A stretch of 64,000 bases of DNA from NCBI RefSeq assembly GCF_900115695.1, contig NZ_FOXK01000006.1, positions 1 to 64,000 on the forward strand. The letters run 5' to 3'. This DNA is from Ectopseudomonas toyotomiensis. Lineage in GTDB: Bacteria; Pseudomonadota; Gammaproteobacteria; Pseudomonadales; Pseudomonadaceae. The translations under genes and the position numbers were made by a program. The notes under the pieces were generated by a model, which saw only the letters and a list, made by a program, of their open reading frames with translations, was not told the origin of the DNA and ran no database searches. Shown piece after piece: positions 16,896 to 26,066 of this stretch (position 1 is the first letter of the stretch; each line of letters opens with the position of its first letter).

Positions 16896-17713
16896 ATGCA
16901 CTGGAGGTGAGCGGCGTTGGTTTCGCCTATGGCGCGCGCCAAGCACTCAACGACCTGGCCTTCGAGCTGGCGCCAGGGCGTTTCGGCGCCCTGCTCGGCC
17001 CCAACGGCGCCGGTAAGTCCACCCTGATCGCCCTGCTCACCCGCCTGTACGACCTGCAGCAGGGCGACATCCGCATCTTCGGCCACAGCCTGCGCAATGA
17101 GCCGCGCCAGGCGCTGCGCCAGCTCGGCGTGGTGTTCCAGCAAAGCACCCTGGATCTCGACCTGTCGGTGCAGCAGAACCTCACCTACCACGCTGCACTG
17201 CACGGCATGCCGCGCCGCGAGGCACAGGCGCGCATCGACGAGGAACTGTTGCGCCAGGATCTCGCCGAGCGCCGTCACGACAAGGTGCGCACGCTCAATG
17301 GCGGCCACCGCCGCCGCGTGGAAATCGCCCGCGCCCTGCTCCATCAACCGCGCCTGCTGCTGCTCGACGAAGCCAGCGCCGGACTCGACCCGGCCAGCCG
17401 CCTGGCGCTGGGCCGGCATGTGCGCAACCTGTGCCGCGAGCAGGGTCTGTGCGTGCTGTGGACGACCCACCTGCTGGACGAGATCGAGTCCAGCGACGAT
17501 CTGCTGATCCTCCATCGCGGCGAGCGCGTGGCCTGGGGCAAGGCCAGCCAGTTCGGCGACGACCTGGCCATCAGCTTTGCCCGCCTCACCGGCGACGAGG
17601 CGCTGGGCCGTGGGCATGTGCGTGAGGCGCTGCGGCCGAAGCGGGCCGACGACGTTGGCGATGATGAAACGGCCCCGGTGCGCAAGGCGCACCCTACGCG
17701 AGGTGCTCGCTGA
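16892..17713 (+). CDS. ABC exporter ATP-binding protein of the ped cluster
   Basis: 273 residues: Walker A GPNGAGKST (about 41-49), Q-loop FQQ, Walker B LLLLDEASAGLD, H-loop TTH. The signature motif is unusual, LNGGHRRRVE instead of LSGGQ. In P. putida the equivalent genes are annotated as the PedA/PedC efflux system. The C-terminal tail (about 20 residues ending VRKAHPTRGAR) is encoded by a GTGCGC repeat. Coupled to the permease (TGATG overlap at 17711-17715). Confidence 0.88.
   Translation: MNALEVSGVGFAYGARQALNDLAFELAPGRFGALLGPNGAGKSTLIALLTRLYDLQQGDIRIFGHSLRNEPRQALRQLGVVFQQSTLDLDLSVQQNLTYHAALHGMPRREAQARIDEELLRQDLAERRHDKVRTLNGGHRRRVEIARALLHQPRLLLLDEASAGLDPASRLALGRHVRNLCREQGLCVLWTTHLLDEIESSDDLLILHRGERVAWGKASQFGDDLAISFARLTGDEALGRGHVREALRPKRADDVGDDETAPVRKAHPTRGAR
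17677..17698. repeat. GTGCGC repeat inside the ATPase coding sequence
   Basis: GGTGCGCAAGGCGCACC plus CTACG lies in the last 12 codons of the ABC ATPase gene and supplies the sequence VRKAHPTR before the stop. Confidence 0.75.
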
Positions 17714-18504
17714 TGACCGCCTACTGGGAATGCCTGCGTGGCATCGTCCTGCGCGAATGGCTGCGCTTCGTCCTGCAGCGCTCGCGTTTTCTCAGCGCCC
17801 TGGTGCGCCCGCTGCTGTGGCTGCTGGTGTTCGCCGCTGGCTTTCGCGCCGCGCTGGGCATCGCCATCATCGAACCGTACGACACCTACATCACCTACGA
17901 CACCTATATCGTGCCGGGCCTGGCCTGCATGATCCTGCTGTTCAACGGCATGCAGGGCTCGCTGTCGATGGTCTACGACCGCGAGATGGGCAGCATGCGT
18001 GTGCTACTCACCAGCCCGCTGCCGCGCGCCTTCCTGCTGGTGGCCAAGCTGCTGGCCACGGCGCTGATCTCGCTGCTGCAGGTCTATGCTTTCCTCGTCA
18101 TCGCCTGGGTCTATGGCGTGCAACCGCCGGCCTGGGGCCTGCTCGCCGCACTGCCGGCGCTGCTGCTGGTGGCGCTTCTGCTCAGTGCGCTTGGGCTGCT
18201 GCTGTCCAACGGCATACGGCAACTGGAAAACTTCGCCGGGGTGATGAATTTCGTCATATTCCCGATGTTCTTCCTGTCGTCGGCGCTGTATCCGCTGTGG
18301 AAGATGCGCGAGTCCAGCGAGTGGCTGTACTGGCTCTGCGCGGCCAATCCCTTCACCCACGCCGTGGAGCTGGTGCGCAATGCCTTGTACCTGCGTCTGC
18401 ACCTCGACGCGCTGCTGATCTGCGCCGGCCTCACCGTGCTGCTGACGCTGCTCGCCGTGGCCAGCTTCAACCCGCAGCATGCCACGCTGCGCAAGGCGGG
18501 ATAG
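17713..18504 (+). CDS. ABC-2 type exporter permease
   Basis: 263 residues with six predicted membrane helices in the ABC-2 pattern: a first helix after WLRFVLQRSRFLSALVRPLLWLLVFAAGFRAAL, then GLACMILLFNGMQGSLSMVYDREMGSMRVLLTSPLPRAFLL, and FPMFFLSSALYPLW. Works with the preceding ATPase, presumably exporting or protecting against an alcohol-oxidation product; substrate unknown. Last gene of the operon. Confidence 0.88.
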   Translation: MTAYWECLRGIVLREWLRFVLQRSRFLSALVRPLLWLLVFAAGFRAALGIAIIEPYDTYITYDTYIVPGLACMILLFNGMQGSLSMVYDREMGSMRVLLTSPLPRAFLLVAKLLATALISLLQVYAFLVIAWVYGVQPPAWGLLAALPALLLVALLLSALGLLLSNGIRQLENFAGVMNFVIFPMFFLSSALYPLWKMRESSEWLYWLCAANPFTHAVELVRNALYLRLHLDALLICAGLTVLLTLLAVASFNPQHATLRKAG

Positions 18505-18602
18505 GCAACGAACAAATGCAACGAATCGCGACGCCAACCGCGTAGGGCGACCCGTAGCACCGACCGTAGGGCGAACTCGGGAGCGAAGCGAACAGTCCGC
18601 CA

Positions 18603-18636
18603 GGCATGGCATGGCATGGCATGGCATGGCATGGCA
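18603..18636. repeat. Pentanucleotide tandem repeat (GGCAT)n, about 6.8 units
   Basis: Six full GGCAT units (18603-18632) plus GGCA. It sits about 200 bases upstream of the rhodanese-like gene and 90 bases upstream of its promoter, inside a 315-base intergenic stretch that also has GTAGGGCGA and GCGTACTGCTTCGCGAGTACGC repeat remnants. Five-base units would shift any reading frame on slippage. Confidence 0.85.
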
Positions 18637-18723
18637 GCACAACGTTCCAACGAAACTCCATCGGCGTACTGCTTCGCGAGTACGCCCTACGACAGATTCC
18701 AGGCACGCCCCACCAGCCACCTC

Positions 18724-18790
18724 TACTACTTTGGTACTGGTTTTCCTCTCCAACGTAGAATTCCCAAGCCTGCGACCATGGCCTGTAATA
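18724..18790 (+). promoter_or_regulatory. Candidate promoter of the rhodanese-like gene
   Basis: TACTACTTTGGTACTGG at 18724 and TGTAATA at 18784-18790 have the spacing used in the other ped promoters; a CCAACG sits 21 bases after the first box. Weaker second box than at pedF. Confidence 0.45.
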
Positions 18791-18819
18791 CCGGCACAAC
18801 AATAAGTAGAGACCTTGCC

Positions 18820-19395
18820 ATGAAGTACCGTCTGCCCGTGCAAGCAGGCCTGATGCTCGCCTCGGTGTTATTGGCCTGCCTTGCGCACGCCGAAGAGCTG
18901 TTCGACGCCGATGGTTATCGCAGCAGCCAGTACCGCAGCCCAACGCCTTCCAGCCTGGAAGGCGTACAGATCGTCGATACCCCCGCCCTGCAGAAGCTCC
19001 TTGCCGAGCGCCCGGACACCCGCCTGATCGACGTTTATCGCCGCCCCTTCGTGCAGGGGCGCTTCGTCGAGGACGCGCCCCACGCCAATCTGCCCGGCAG
19101 CCTGTGGCTGGCCAATGCCGGCGACGGCAACCTGGCCCCGCAATGGCAGCGTTACTTCACCCACTACCTGCACCAGCAGAGCCGTGGCGACGTTCGCCAG
19201 CCTTTCGTCTTCTACTGCCGCTCCGACTGCTGGCTGAGCTGGAACGCCGCGCGCCGCGCCCATGCCATGGGCTATCGCCAGCTCTACTGGTACCGTGACG
19301 GCGTCGATGCCTGGGAACAGGCCGGTCTGCCGCTGGTGCCCGCCCAACCTGCCGAATTGCCTGCTGCTTTCCTCACGCCCACCGCCACACCATAA
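18820..19395 (+). CDS. PQQ-catabolism-associated rhodanese-like protein (CXXCW family)
   Basis: 191 residues: signal peptide ending LAHAEELF, rhodanese-like domain with [13 protein letters not shown] and an active-site-like [17 protein letters not shown]. The family is named for a CXXCW motif; here two cysteines flank three residues (C-RSD-C-W). Periplasmic, restricted to PQQ alcohol clusters, function unknown. Starts at ATG 18820; a longer open frame upstream runs through the GGCAT repeat and is not coding. 23 bases from pedR1. Confidence 0.85.
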   Translation: MKYRLPVQAGLMLASVLLACLAHAEELFDADGYRSSQYRSPTPSSLEGVQIVDTPALQKLLAERPDTRLIDVYRRPFVQGRFVEDAPHANLPGSLWLANAGDGNLAPQWQRYFTHYLHQQSRGDVRQPFVFYCRSDCWLSWNAARRAHAMGYRQLYWYRDGVDAWEQAGLPLVPAQPAELPAAFLTPTATP

Positions 19396-19418
19396 TCACA
19401 ACAACGAGGTGCAAGGCC

Positions 19419-20084
19419 ATGTACAAGATTCTGATTGCCGACGACCATCCGCTGTTTCGTGAAGCCATCCATAACGTCATCGCCGATGGGTTTCCCGGCA
19501 GCGAGATCATGGAAACCGCCGACCTGGACAGCGCCCTGGAGCTGACCCAGAGCCACGACGATCTGGATCTGATCCTGCTCGACCTGAACATGCCCGGCAT
19601 GCACGGCCTGGGCGGGCTGATGAACCTGCGCAACGAGGCGCCAACCATACCGGTGGTGATCGTTTCCGCCGAGCAGGACAAGCAGATCGTGCTGCAGGCC
19701 ATCACCTATGGTGCGGTGGGTTTCATCACCAAGTCCTCGCCGCGTGCGCAGATGACCGACGCCATCGCGCAGATTCTCGACGGCAACGTCTACCTGCCGC
19801 CGGACATCATCCGCTCACAGAAGAGCGGTAGCTCGCGCCAGCACCACGACAACCACAGCATCGCCCCGGAGCTGCTGCAGGCCCTGACGCGCAAGCAACT
19901 GCTGGTGCTCGAGCGGATGACCAAGGGCGAGTCGAACAAGCAGATCGCCTACAGCCTGGATATCGCCGAAACCACCGTCAAAGCCCACGTCTCGGCCATC
20001 CTGCGCAAGCTCGGCGTGCATAACCGCGTGCAGGCGATCCTCTCGGCTGGCGATATCGACTTCGCCTCCTACCTGCGCCGCTAG
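19419..20084 (+). CDS. pedR1: LuxR-type response regulator PedR1/AgmR
   Basis: 221 residues: receiver ([21 protein letters not shown], phospho-acceptor D55 in LLDLNMPG) and LuxR-type DNA-binding domain ([47 protein letters not shown]). This is the AgmR/ErbR regulator of alcohol and glycerol metabolism in pseudomonads. Orphan here, without an adjacent cognate kinase on the same strand; NahK (20836-23478) is a candidate partner because kinases of this type lie beside it in other genomes. Confidence 0.9.
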   Translation: MYKILIADDHPLFREAIHNVIADGFPGSEIMETADLDSALELTQSHDDLDLILLDLNMPGMHGLGGLMNLRNEAPTIPVVIVSAEQDKQIVLQAITYGAVGFITKSSPRAQMTDAIAQILDGNVYLPPDIIRSQKSGSSRQHHDNHSIAPELLQALTRKQLLVLERMTKGESNKQIAYSLDIAETTVKAHVSAILRKLGVHNRVQAILSAGDIDFASYLRR

Positions 20085-20102
20085 CGCCCGATAGGTTGAC
20101 TG

Positions 20103-20170
20103 TCATTCCCGCGCAGGCGGGAAGCCAGAACCCAAGAAGCACCTGGGCTCCCGCCTTCGCGGGAGTGACG
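20103..20170. repeat. Long inverted repeat (TCATTCCCGCGCAGGCGGGA type)
   Basis: GTCATTCCCGCGCAGGCGGGA pairs with TCCCGCCTTCGCGGGAGTGAC, about 20 bases from the pedR1 stop. It may also act as a terminator-like hairpin for pedR1. Confidence 0.65.
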
Positions 20171-20238
20171 AGCGAGGTTGTCCTGACTCCCGTCATCAAG
20201 CCGTGCTAAAACGGCGGCCTCACCGATTGGAGTCCACC

Positions 20239-20658
20239 ATGCACATCCGCCCCTTCCGGCTCGCTGACGAAGCCGCCGTCGTCGATCTCTGGCAACGCTG
20301 CGACCTGACCCGCCCGTGGAACGACCCGCACAAGGACATCCAGCGCAAGCTGCAAGTGCAGCCCGAGCTGTTTCTGGTGGGTGAGATCGACGGCAAGCTG
20401 GTGGCCTCGGCCATGGCCGGCTACGAAGGCCATCGCGGCTGGGTCAACTACCTGGCGGTGTGCCCCGAGCAACGCCAGCAGGGCCTGGCCCGTCAGCTGA
20501 TGGCACATATCGAAGAACAGTTGCTGGCCCTGGGCTGCCCCAAGCTCAGCCTGCAGGTACGCGACACCAACGCCGCGGCATTGGCCTTCTACGAGCGGCT
20601 TGGCTACAAGGTCGATGCCTCGGTCAGCCTGGGCAAGCGATTGATCGCGGATGATTGA
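20239..20658 (+). CDS. GNAT acetyltransferase (YpeA family)
   Basis: 139 residues with the GNAT core: LAVCPEQRQQGLARQLMAHIEEQL is the acetyl-CoA loop (Q/RxxGxA/G pattern) and VRDTNAAALAFYERLGYK is the C-terminal motif. ATG 20239 has GGAG upstream. Cytoplasmic, substrate unknown, not obviously linked to PQQ oxidation. Confidence 0.85.
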   Translation: MHIRPFRLADEAAVVDLWQRCDLTRPWNDPHKDIQRKLQVQPELFLVGEIDGKLVASAMAGYEGHRGWVNYLAVCPEQRQQGLARQLMAHIEEQLLALGCPKLSLQVRDTNAAALAFYERLGYKVDASVSLGKRLIADD

Positions 20659-20675
20659 CGGCGCGCCCGCATCAT

Positions 20676-20830
20676 AGCCCGGATGCAATCCGGGGCAGAA
20701 CGGCATGATCCTTCCCGGATTGCATCCGGCCTACGGGCCAGCTTCGGTGCGCGCAGCGCACCCTACGGGATCGAGGCCGCCTGCGCGGTTGGCGTCATGC
20801 GAGTACATCGTAGGGTGCGCCGTGCGCACC
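20676..20830. repeat. Cluster of dispersed repeats between convergent genes
   Basis: Holds CCCGGATGCAATCCGGG facing CCCGGATTGCATCCGGC (20678-20730), then GGTGCGCGCAGCGCACC (20747-20763) and CGTAGGGTGCGCCGTGCGCACC (20809-20830). The block separates the GNAT gene from nahK, so it may serve as a bidirectional transcription barrier. Confidence 0.7.
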
Positions 20831-20835
20831 GGGTT

Positions 20836-23478
20836 TCAAGCCCCCGCCCCGCGCTCCATCAGGTGACTCATCGCCGCCTTCAGCTTCATCGGCCGCACCG
20901 GTTTGTGCAGCAGGCTGTGGCCCAGCTCGCGCATCTGCTGCTTGAGCTCGTTGCTGTAGTTGGCGGTGATCATCAGCGCCGGTAGCGGCGTGCTACGTCT
21001 AGCATTGATCTGCGCCACGGCGTCGACGCCATTGCGCTCGTCATCCAGGTGGTAGTCGGCGATCAACAGGTCGGCTTCGGCGTGGTAGTTGTCCACCTGG
21101 CGCGCCAGATCTTCTTCGCTCAGCGCGGTAACCACCCGGCAGCCCCAACCTTCGAGCAATGTACGCATGCCCGCGCAGATCGCCGCATCGTTATCCAGCA
21201 CCCAGACCCGCGCACCGCTGAGGCGTTCGAGCAACTGATCCGGACTGTCCTGCACAGTGCGCACACGCGGCGCGCGGCGGGTCAGCGGCACCTCGACGGC
21301 AAACATCGAGCCCCTGCCCTGCTGCGATGCCACGCGAATACGGTGACCGAGCATGCCCGCAATCTTGTCGACGATCGCCAGGCCCAGGCCCAGGCCGCGA
21401 TCCTGCTTGCGCTGCACGTTATCGCCGCGTTTGAACTCCTGGAAAATCTCCACCAGCTTGTCCTGAGCGATGCCGATGCCGGTGTCCCAGACCTCGATGG
21501 ACAGGCTGTTGCCGCGCCGCCGGCAGCCCAGCAGGATGCGCCCGCTGGCGGTGTAGCGAATGGCGTTGCTAAGGAAGTTGCGGAGAATCCGCGCCAACAG
21601 CTGCACGTCGCTGCGTACCAGCGCCGAGCTGGGCAGGTAGTCCAGACGCAGGCCCTCGCTACGGGCGATCTGGTGGTACTCGGCGGCCAGATTTTCCAGC
21701 AGCTCGCTGACGGCGAACGGCGCGATATCCGGCTTGATCACCCCGGCATCGAGCTTGGAGATATCCACCAGTGTACCCAGCAAACTCTCGACGTCTTCCA
21801 GCGAGTTGCTGACATTACGTACCAGCGGCGCGCAGCCGGAAAGATCCTTCTTCTCCAACAAGGCACTGGTGAACAGCCGCGCCGCGTTGAGCGGCTGCAA
21901 CAGATCATGGCTGACCGCCGCGAGGAACTTGGTCTTGGACAGATTGGCCTGCTCGGCCTCGCCCTTGGCTTCGCGCAGGCGCGCCTCCATCTGCGTGCGC
22001 TCGTCGATCTCGCGGCGCAGTTGGTCGTTCACCGTGGTCAACTCGGCAGTGCGCTCACGCACGCGCTGCTCCAGATGCTGATAGGCCTGGTGCAGCGCCT
22101 CGGCGGTGCGACGGCGCTCGGTAATATCGCGGATCAGCACGAAGATACCGACCACCTCGCCGCTGGCCTGACGGTTGGGCACGTAGGAACGCAGCATGTA
22201 GCGTTCCTGGCCGTTGTGGTTGGTTTCGGCGAATTCGAAGGTCACGCTCTCACCGGACAGCGCCAGTTCGACGTAGGGCTCCAGGCGCTGGCAATGCTCC
22301 TCGCTGTGTACTTCGCGCAGGCTCTGGCCGAGCATGGCGCCGCGCGGCCAGCAGTACCATTCCTCATAGACCTTGTTGGTGAATTCGTAGACCAGGTCGG
22401 CCGACAGATAGGCGATCAGCGCCGGCACGTGGTCGGTGATCAGTCGAATCCAGCGCTCGCTGTCGCTCAGCGCCTGGGCCTGGCGATGACGCTCGGTGAT
22501 ATCGGTGAAGGTGTTGACGAAGCCGCCGGTAGGCAGCGGATGGGTGCGCACTTCCAGCATGCGCCCGTCGAACAGGCGCACCTCTACCTGGCGCAGCGGT
22601 TTGCCGGCGGCATCGCGGCTGTCCGGGGTCAGCGGCTCAAGCTCGCTCTCCGCCATCACTTCGGCGAACGGCCGATGGGCGTTGATCGGCGCCAGCCCGC
22701 AGAGTTCGAGGAAACGGTGATTCCACAACTCCAGCGAGCCTTCGGCATTGACCATGGCCATGCCCTGCGACAGGTTGTCGACCGCGCGCTGCAGCAGCCG
22801 CGACTTCTGCGCCAGGGCCTGTTCGCGGCGCAGCGCCTCGCTCTGCTTCACCTCGGTGATGTCGGTATAGAGGATTACCAGCCCGCCCTCGCGGGTAGGT
22901 CGTTCGCTGACCTGCACCCAGCGCCCGTCCTGCAGGCGGAACAGGCTCGGCTCGCCCTCCTTGCCCAACTGCGCCTCCACCACCAGGCCGGTGCTGCGGC
23001 TCAGCCGGCGAATCTCCTCCAGCCGCGTGCCCGTGCCGATGCGCGCGCGGCTGCGAGCCCACAGCGCCTTGAAGCGGCTGTTGAACAGGACGATGCGCTG
23101 GCGATCATCGAACAGCACGAAGGCGTCTGAGATGCTCTCGATGGCATCGATCAAATGCTGGTGTGCGGTCTCGGCCCGCAACCGCGCATCGCTGAGCAGC
23201 TGGTTGCTGGATTTCAGTTCGGCCATCGCCTGGTTCAGCGCATCGGTGCGTTCGCGCACCTGCTCGGACAGCACCACCGAATGCTGGAAGGCCGCGTAGG
23301 CATCATCGCCACGGGAATGGATCGACTCGACCCGTTCGATCAGCGCGGCGTTGATGCGCCTGAGCTTGGCGTTTTCCTGCTCCAGCGCTGCACAGCGTGC
23401 CTGCAGCTCAGCGCTCGCCACGCCCAACAGGTCGGCCAATGGCGACACCGGTGAAGGTCTGGTTGATGTGCATGCCAT
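20836..23478 (-). CDS. nahK: Hybrid PAS sensor kinase NahK/ErcS'
   Basis: 880 residues, no membrane helices: N-terminal coiled coil (25-100), three PAS domains (about 105-215, 230-335, 345-460, each ending in a DITE motif), second coiled coil, HisKA with VSHDLLQPLNAARLF, HATPase (DTGIGIAQDKLVEIFQEF, GLGLGLAIVDKIAGMLG) and a C-terminal receiver with LLIADYHLDD. Matches NahK (PA1976, ErcS'). It starts inside the end of the NO sensor gene nosP with a 71-base overlap; GGAGAG precedes ATG 23478. Cytoplasmic kinase coupling NosP to downstream phosphotransfer. Confidence 0.9.
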   Translation of the reverse strand: MACTSTRPSPVSPLADLLGVASAELQARCAALEQENAKLRRINAALIERVESIHSRGDDAYAAFQHSVVLSEQVRERTDALNQAMAELKSSNQLLSDARLRAETAHQHLIDAIESISDAFVLFDDRQRIVLFNSRFKALWARSRARIGTGTRLEEIRRLSRSTGLVVEAQLGKEGEPSLFRLQDGRWVQVSERPTREGGLVILYTDITEVKQSEALRREQALAQKSRLLQRAVDNLSQGMAMVNAEGSLELWNHRFLELCGLAPINAHRPFAEVMAESELEPLTPDSRDAAGKPLRQVEVRLFDGRMLEVRTHPLPTGGFVNTFTDITERHRQAQALSDSERWIRLITDHVPALIAYLSADLVYEFTNKVYEEWYCWPRGAMLGQSLREVHSEEHCQRLEPYVELALSGESVTFEFAETNHNGQERYMLRSYVPNRQASGEVVGIFVLIRDITERRRTAEALHQAYQHLEQRVRERTAELTTVNDQLRREIDERTQMEARLREAKGEAEQANLSKTKFLAAVSHDLLQPLNAARLFTSALLEKKDLSGCAPLVRNVSNSLEDVESLLGTLVDISKLDAGVIKPDIAPFAVSELLENLAAEYHQIARSEGLRLDYLPSSALVRSDVQLLARILRNFLSNAIRYTASGRILLGCRRRGNSLSIEVWDTGIGIAQDKLVEIFQEFKRGDNVQRKQDRGLGLGLAIVDKIAGMLGHRIRVASQQGRGSMFAVEVPLTRRAPRVRTVQDSPDQLLERLSGARVWVLDNDAAICAGMRTLLEGWGCRVVTALSEEDLARQVDNYHAEADLLIADYHLDDERNGVDAVAQINARRSTPLPALMITANYSNELKQQMRELGHSLLHKPVRPMKLKAAMSHLMERGAGA

Positions 23479-24571
23479 TGAACTGCTCTCCGTAGGTGTT
23501 GAAGCCGATCACCCGCTGCTGGCGCAGCAGTGTGGCGACCGACTCGACGCCGCCATCGTTCTCGATCTCCAGGCGACGCAGGAAGCAGTCGCAGCCGATG
23601 GTCAGCAGCAGCGGCCCGAGGCGCTGCTCCAGCCCGGCGAACAGCTGCGCAAGGTTCGGCAGCAAGGGGCCCGGGCGCATGGCAGTGAGGACAATGCCGT
23701 TCTCCACCGCGCAGTAGAAGGTCAGGCTGAGGTCGTCGTGCACCTGCTGGATCGAGCGCACGTAGTAGTGATCGCTGATCCGCACCGCCAGCGGATAAGC
23801 GGCGAACGCCCGCAGATCCAGCGCCTCGACCGGCACACCGATCAGCTCGGCATATTCCTGCGCGGCCGGTGCGGCATTGAGTTCGTACACCCGGCGCGTG
23901 GCGCTGTCGGCACGGGTCACCACCAGCTTTTCCGCGCTGGGCTGGATGTGGTGGGTGCTGAACACCTCGAACTCCAGCCAGGTGTTGAACAGCACCACAA
24001 CGGCGGCGCCGCTGTGGAAGCGGCCGCCGTGGTAGACGTGGGTGTGGGTCAGGTGGTTGTCGTCGCCGGCCGAGCCACCGAAGTGCGGGATGCTGCCGAG
24101 TGCCGCGCTGAGCGCGCCGAGCACCAGTTCTTCGCGGCTGGAAAGGCCATCGAGCAGGGTCAGGGCGAAGCTGTGGCCCTTGATCGAGGCCAGCTCGTTG
24201 CTGCGGCAATCCTTGACCAGGCCATCGACCAATTGCTGCGCATCGAGCAGATTGAAGCGCTCCATCTCGTCGATCAGTACGCTGGCGATGGAGAAGCAGC
24301 GCAGATCGAAGCCCAGCGCCACCACGCAGCCACGACCGTAGCCCTGGGGGGTGATCTCGCCGGCGCTGGTACAGCCGACCAGGCTAACGCCACCGAAATG
24401 CGCCTCCAGCGCCTGACCGAGGCCGTCGAGATCGTATTCGGCCGAGCAGAAAAACAGCACGAAGCCGAGATAGGGATGGATCAGCTGACGTGCCAGTTCC
24501 TGGGCGGCCAATTCCACATCCTTCGTGCTGGAGACGGCGCTGAGCACGCCCTCCGACTGTTGCAAGGCCAT
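23408..24571 (-). CDS. nosP: FIST-domain nitric-oxide sensor NosP
   Basis: 387 residues from ATG 24571 (GGGGCG upstream; a GTG at 24589 is the alternative). FIST N domain: FVLFFCSAEYDLDGLGQALEAHFGGVSLVGCTSAGEITPQGYG. FIST C domain: IGCDCFLRRLEIEN, QRVIGFNTYGEQFNGMHINQTFTGVAI. In P. aeruginosa PA1975 this is the haem protein NosP that senses NO and inhibits NahK. The gene order nosP-nahK is the same here, with overlapping frames. Confidence 0.88.
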   Translation of the reverse strand: MALQQSEGVLSAVSSTKDVELAAQELARQLIHPYLGFVLFFCSAEYDLDGLGQALEAHFGGVSLVGCTSAGEITPQGYGRGCVVALGFDLRCFSIASVLIDEMERFNLLDAQQLVDGLVKDCRSNELASIKGHSFALTLLDGLSSREELVLGALSAALGSIPHFGGSAGDDNHLTHTHVYHGGRFHSGAAVVVLFNTWLEFEVFSTHHIQPSAEKLVVTRADSATRRVYELNAAPAAQEYAELIGVPVEALDLRAFAAYPLAVRISDHYYVRSIQQVHDDLSLTFYCAVENGIVLTAMRPGPLLPNLAQLFAGLEQRLGPLLLTIGCDCFLRRLEIENDGGVESVATLLRQQRVIGFNTYGEQFNGMHINQTFTGVAIGRPVGRGER

Positions 24572-24659
24572 ATCACGCCCCAAATGCACCTGCCGATCAT
24601 GGGGAAATTCTACGAAGGAGGCCGCAGGCGCCCCATGCTACTTGAGTACTGGATAGCCG

Positions 24660-24750
24660 ACCCGTAGGGCGTACTCGCGAAGCAGTACGCCGGACGCCAA
24701 GTGAGACTCAGGGGAACGGTAATCGCTGGTGCGCGCGGCGCACCCTACGG
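24660..24750. repeat. Dispersed repeats between nosP and the porin terminator
   Basis: GTAGGGCGTACTCGCGAAGCAGTACGCC at 24665-24692 is the inverted form of a remnant at 18663-18691; GGTGCGCGCGGCGCACC plus CTACGG follows at 24728-24750. Confidence 0.65.
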
Positions 24751-24782
24751 GTCGGCGTAAGTAGCCCAGGAAGCCATAGAAC

Positions 24783-24817
24783 AAAAAAGACCGGGCAGAG
24801 GTCGCCCCCTGCCCAGC
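24783..24817 (-). terminator. Porin gene terminator
   Basis: On the minus strand GGGCAGGGGGCGACCTCTGCCC is followed by GGTCTTTTTTGTTC: a GC-rich stem and a six-T tract 15-50 bases after the stop codon. Confidence 0.75.
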
Positions 24818-24832
24818 CTTGTGCAACGGCGC

Positions 24833-26017
24833 TTACCAGCTGAGTACCGCACCGACGGCGAAGGTGTCGGTGTCCTCGTTCAGACCGCTGCCGGCGGCGG
24901 CGTCGATCTGGTACTGGTTGTACTCGGCGACCAGCTTGAGGTTGTCGTTGATGGTGCGGAAATAGGCGATGCCGCGGGTCTCGTAGTCCGCCGCCACGCC
25001 CAGGCCGTTGCCGTCGTCCTCGGTCTTGCCGTAGGACAGCGCCACGCGGTTCTTGCCCCAGGTGTAGGAGCCCTGCAGCAGATAACCGTCGCTATCGATG
25101 TCACGCAGGGTCGGCTCGCCCAGGTTGTTGGTGAAGAAGGGGTTGATGCCCTTCGCCTGGAAACCCGAACCGGTCAGCGACAGGCCGCCGAACTTGGCCT
25201 GCACGCCATAGCCAAGGCCCTTGGAGGTGACCTTGTCGACGGTGTCGTCGGTGTTTTCGGAGGTCTGGTAGGCGCCGTTGACCCAGGTGTAGATGGTCGA
25301 ACCGCCCACATCGAACTGGTAGCTGACTTCCGATTCGAAGCGCGGGTTTTCCTGGTAGGCCTTGCCGGTGGCGCTGTCGTCGTTGGTGTCGACCGGGTCC
25401 ATGATGCCCACTGCGACGCGCAGGCCTTCGGCCAGGTTGTTGTTGCGGTAGGTGATCTGCGAAGTCGGGAACGGGTAAGGGTAGCCGGTGCCGATGTTGC
25501 CGAAGGACACGCCGTTGCCGTCCACCAGGCCGAGAGTGTCGGAGACGTTGCCGTAACCGGCCAGCAGCTCGTCGAGGAAGATGTTCGAGCGCGAGAACAG
25601 ACCGAAGTCCTTGCCCACCAGCACCTCTCCCCACTCCGGGCTGGAAACGGTGCCATAGAACTGACGAACGTCGATAGCGGTGTCGGTGCCATTGGTTTCG
25701 CTGTCGTTGATGGTGACCCAGAAGGACGAGCGGCCGGTCAGTTTCAGATCATCGATCTGCTTGCCGAAGTTGAAGCCGATCCAGTTGGGCAGAAAGCCCA
25801 TCTTCACCCGCGACTGGCGACGGTCGAACTGCTCGCCATCACGGTCCACGTCGCTGTTGACGTAGAAGGCGTTGATGTAGCCGTCGGTGGAGAAAGTGGT
25901 GTCGTCCTTGTCGTACAGGACGATCTCGGCGGCGGCCTGCTGCGCGGTCGCCAGGGCAACGGCCGTAGCCAGAGTCAGGGGCAGAAATCGAGTGATGGCG
26001 ATCTTGTTGTTGTGCAT
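24833..26017 (-). CDS. Outer-membrane porin of the ped regulon
   Basis: 394 residues: signal peptide ending QQAAAEIVLYDKDD, alternating beta strands throughout, and a C-terminal strand AVGAVLSW. General Gram-negative porin type (FSTDGYINAFYVNSD, RRQSRVKMGFLPNWIGFNFGKQIDDLKLTGRSSFW-like start). Presumably lets alcohols or other substrates enter the periplasm. Its promoter (26067-26128) carries the same paired CC boxes as pedF, which links it to alcohol growth. Followed by a strong terminator. Confidence 0.82.
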   Translation of the reverse strand: MHNNKIAITRFLPLTLATAVALATAQQAAAEIVLYDKDDTTFSTDGYINAFYVNSDVDRDGEQFDRRQSRVKMGFLPNWIGFNFGKQIDDLKLTGRSSFWVTINDSETNGTDTAIDVRQFYGTVSSPEWGEVLVGKDFGLFSRSNIFLDELLAGYGNVSDTLGLVDGNGVSFGNIGTGYPYPFPTSQITYRNNNLAEGLRVAVGIMDPVDTNDDSATGKAYQENPRFESEVSYQFDVGGSTIYTWVNGAYQTSENTDDTVDKVTSKGLGYGVQAKFGGLSLTGSGFQAKGINPFFTNNLGEPTLRDIDSDGYLLQGSYTWGKNRVALSYGKTEDDGNGLGVAADYETRGIAYFRTINDNLKLVAEYNQYQIDAAAGSGLNEDTDTFAVGAVLSW

Positions 26018-26066
26018 AACGCTCTCCGCTTGAGTGGCGACCGCCAGGGCAGTCGTGTCGGAGGCG

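Noticed and set aside
24571..24660. Ped-type promoter before nosP
   Set aside because: TACTCAAGTA and TAGAAT are present but the spacing and CC boxes do not fit the pattern, so it is not included in the shared code.
3083..24750. Recurring GTGCGC units as a possible CRISPR array
   Set aside because: The copies are kilobases apart, palindromic and without regular spacers, so they are REP-like dispersed repeats.
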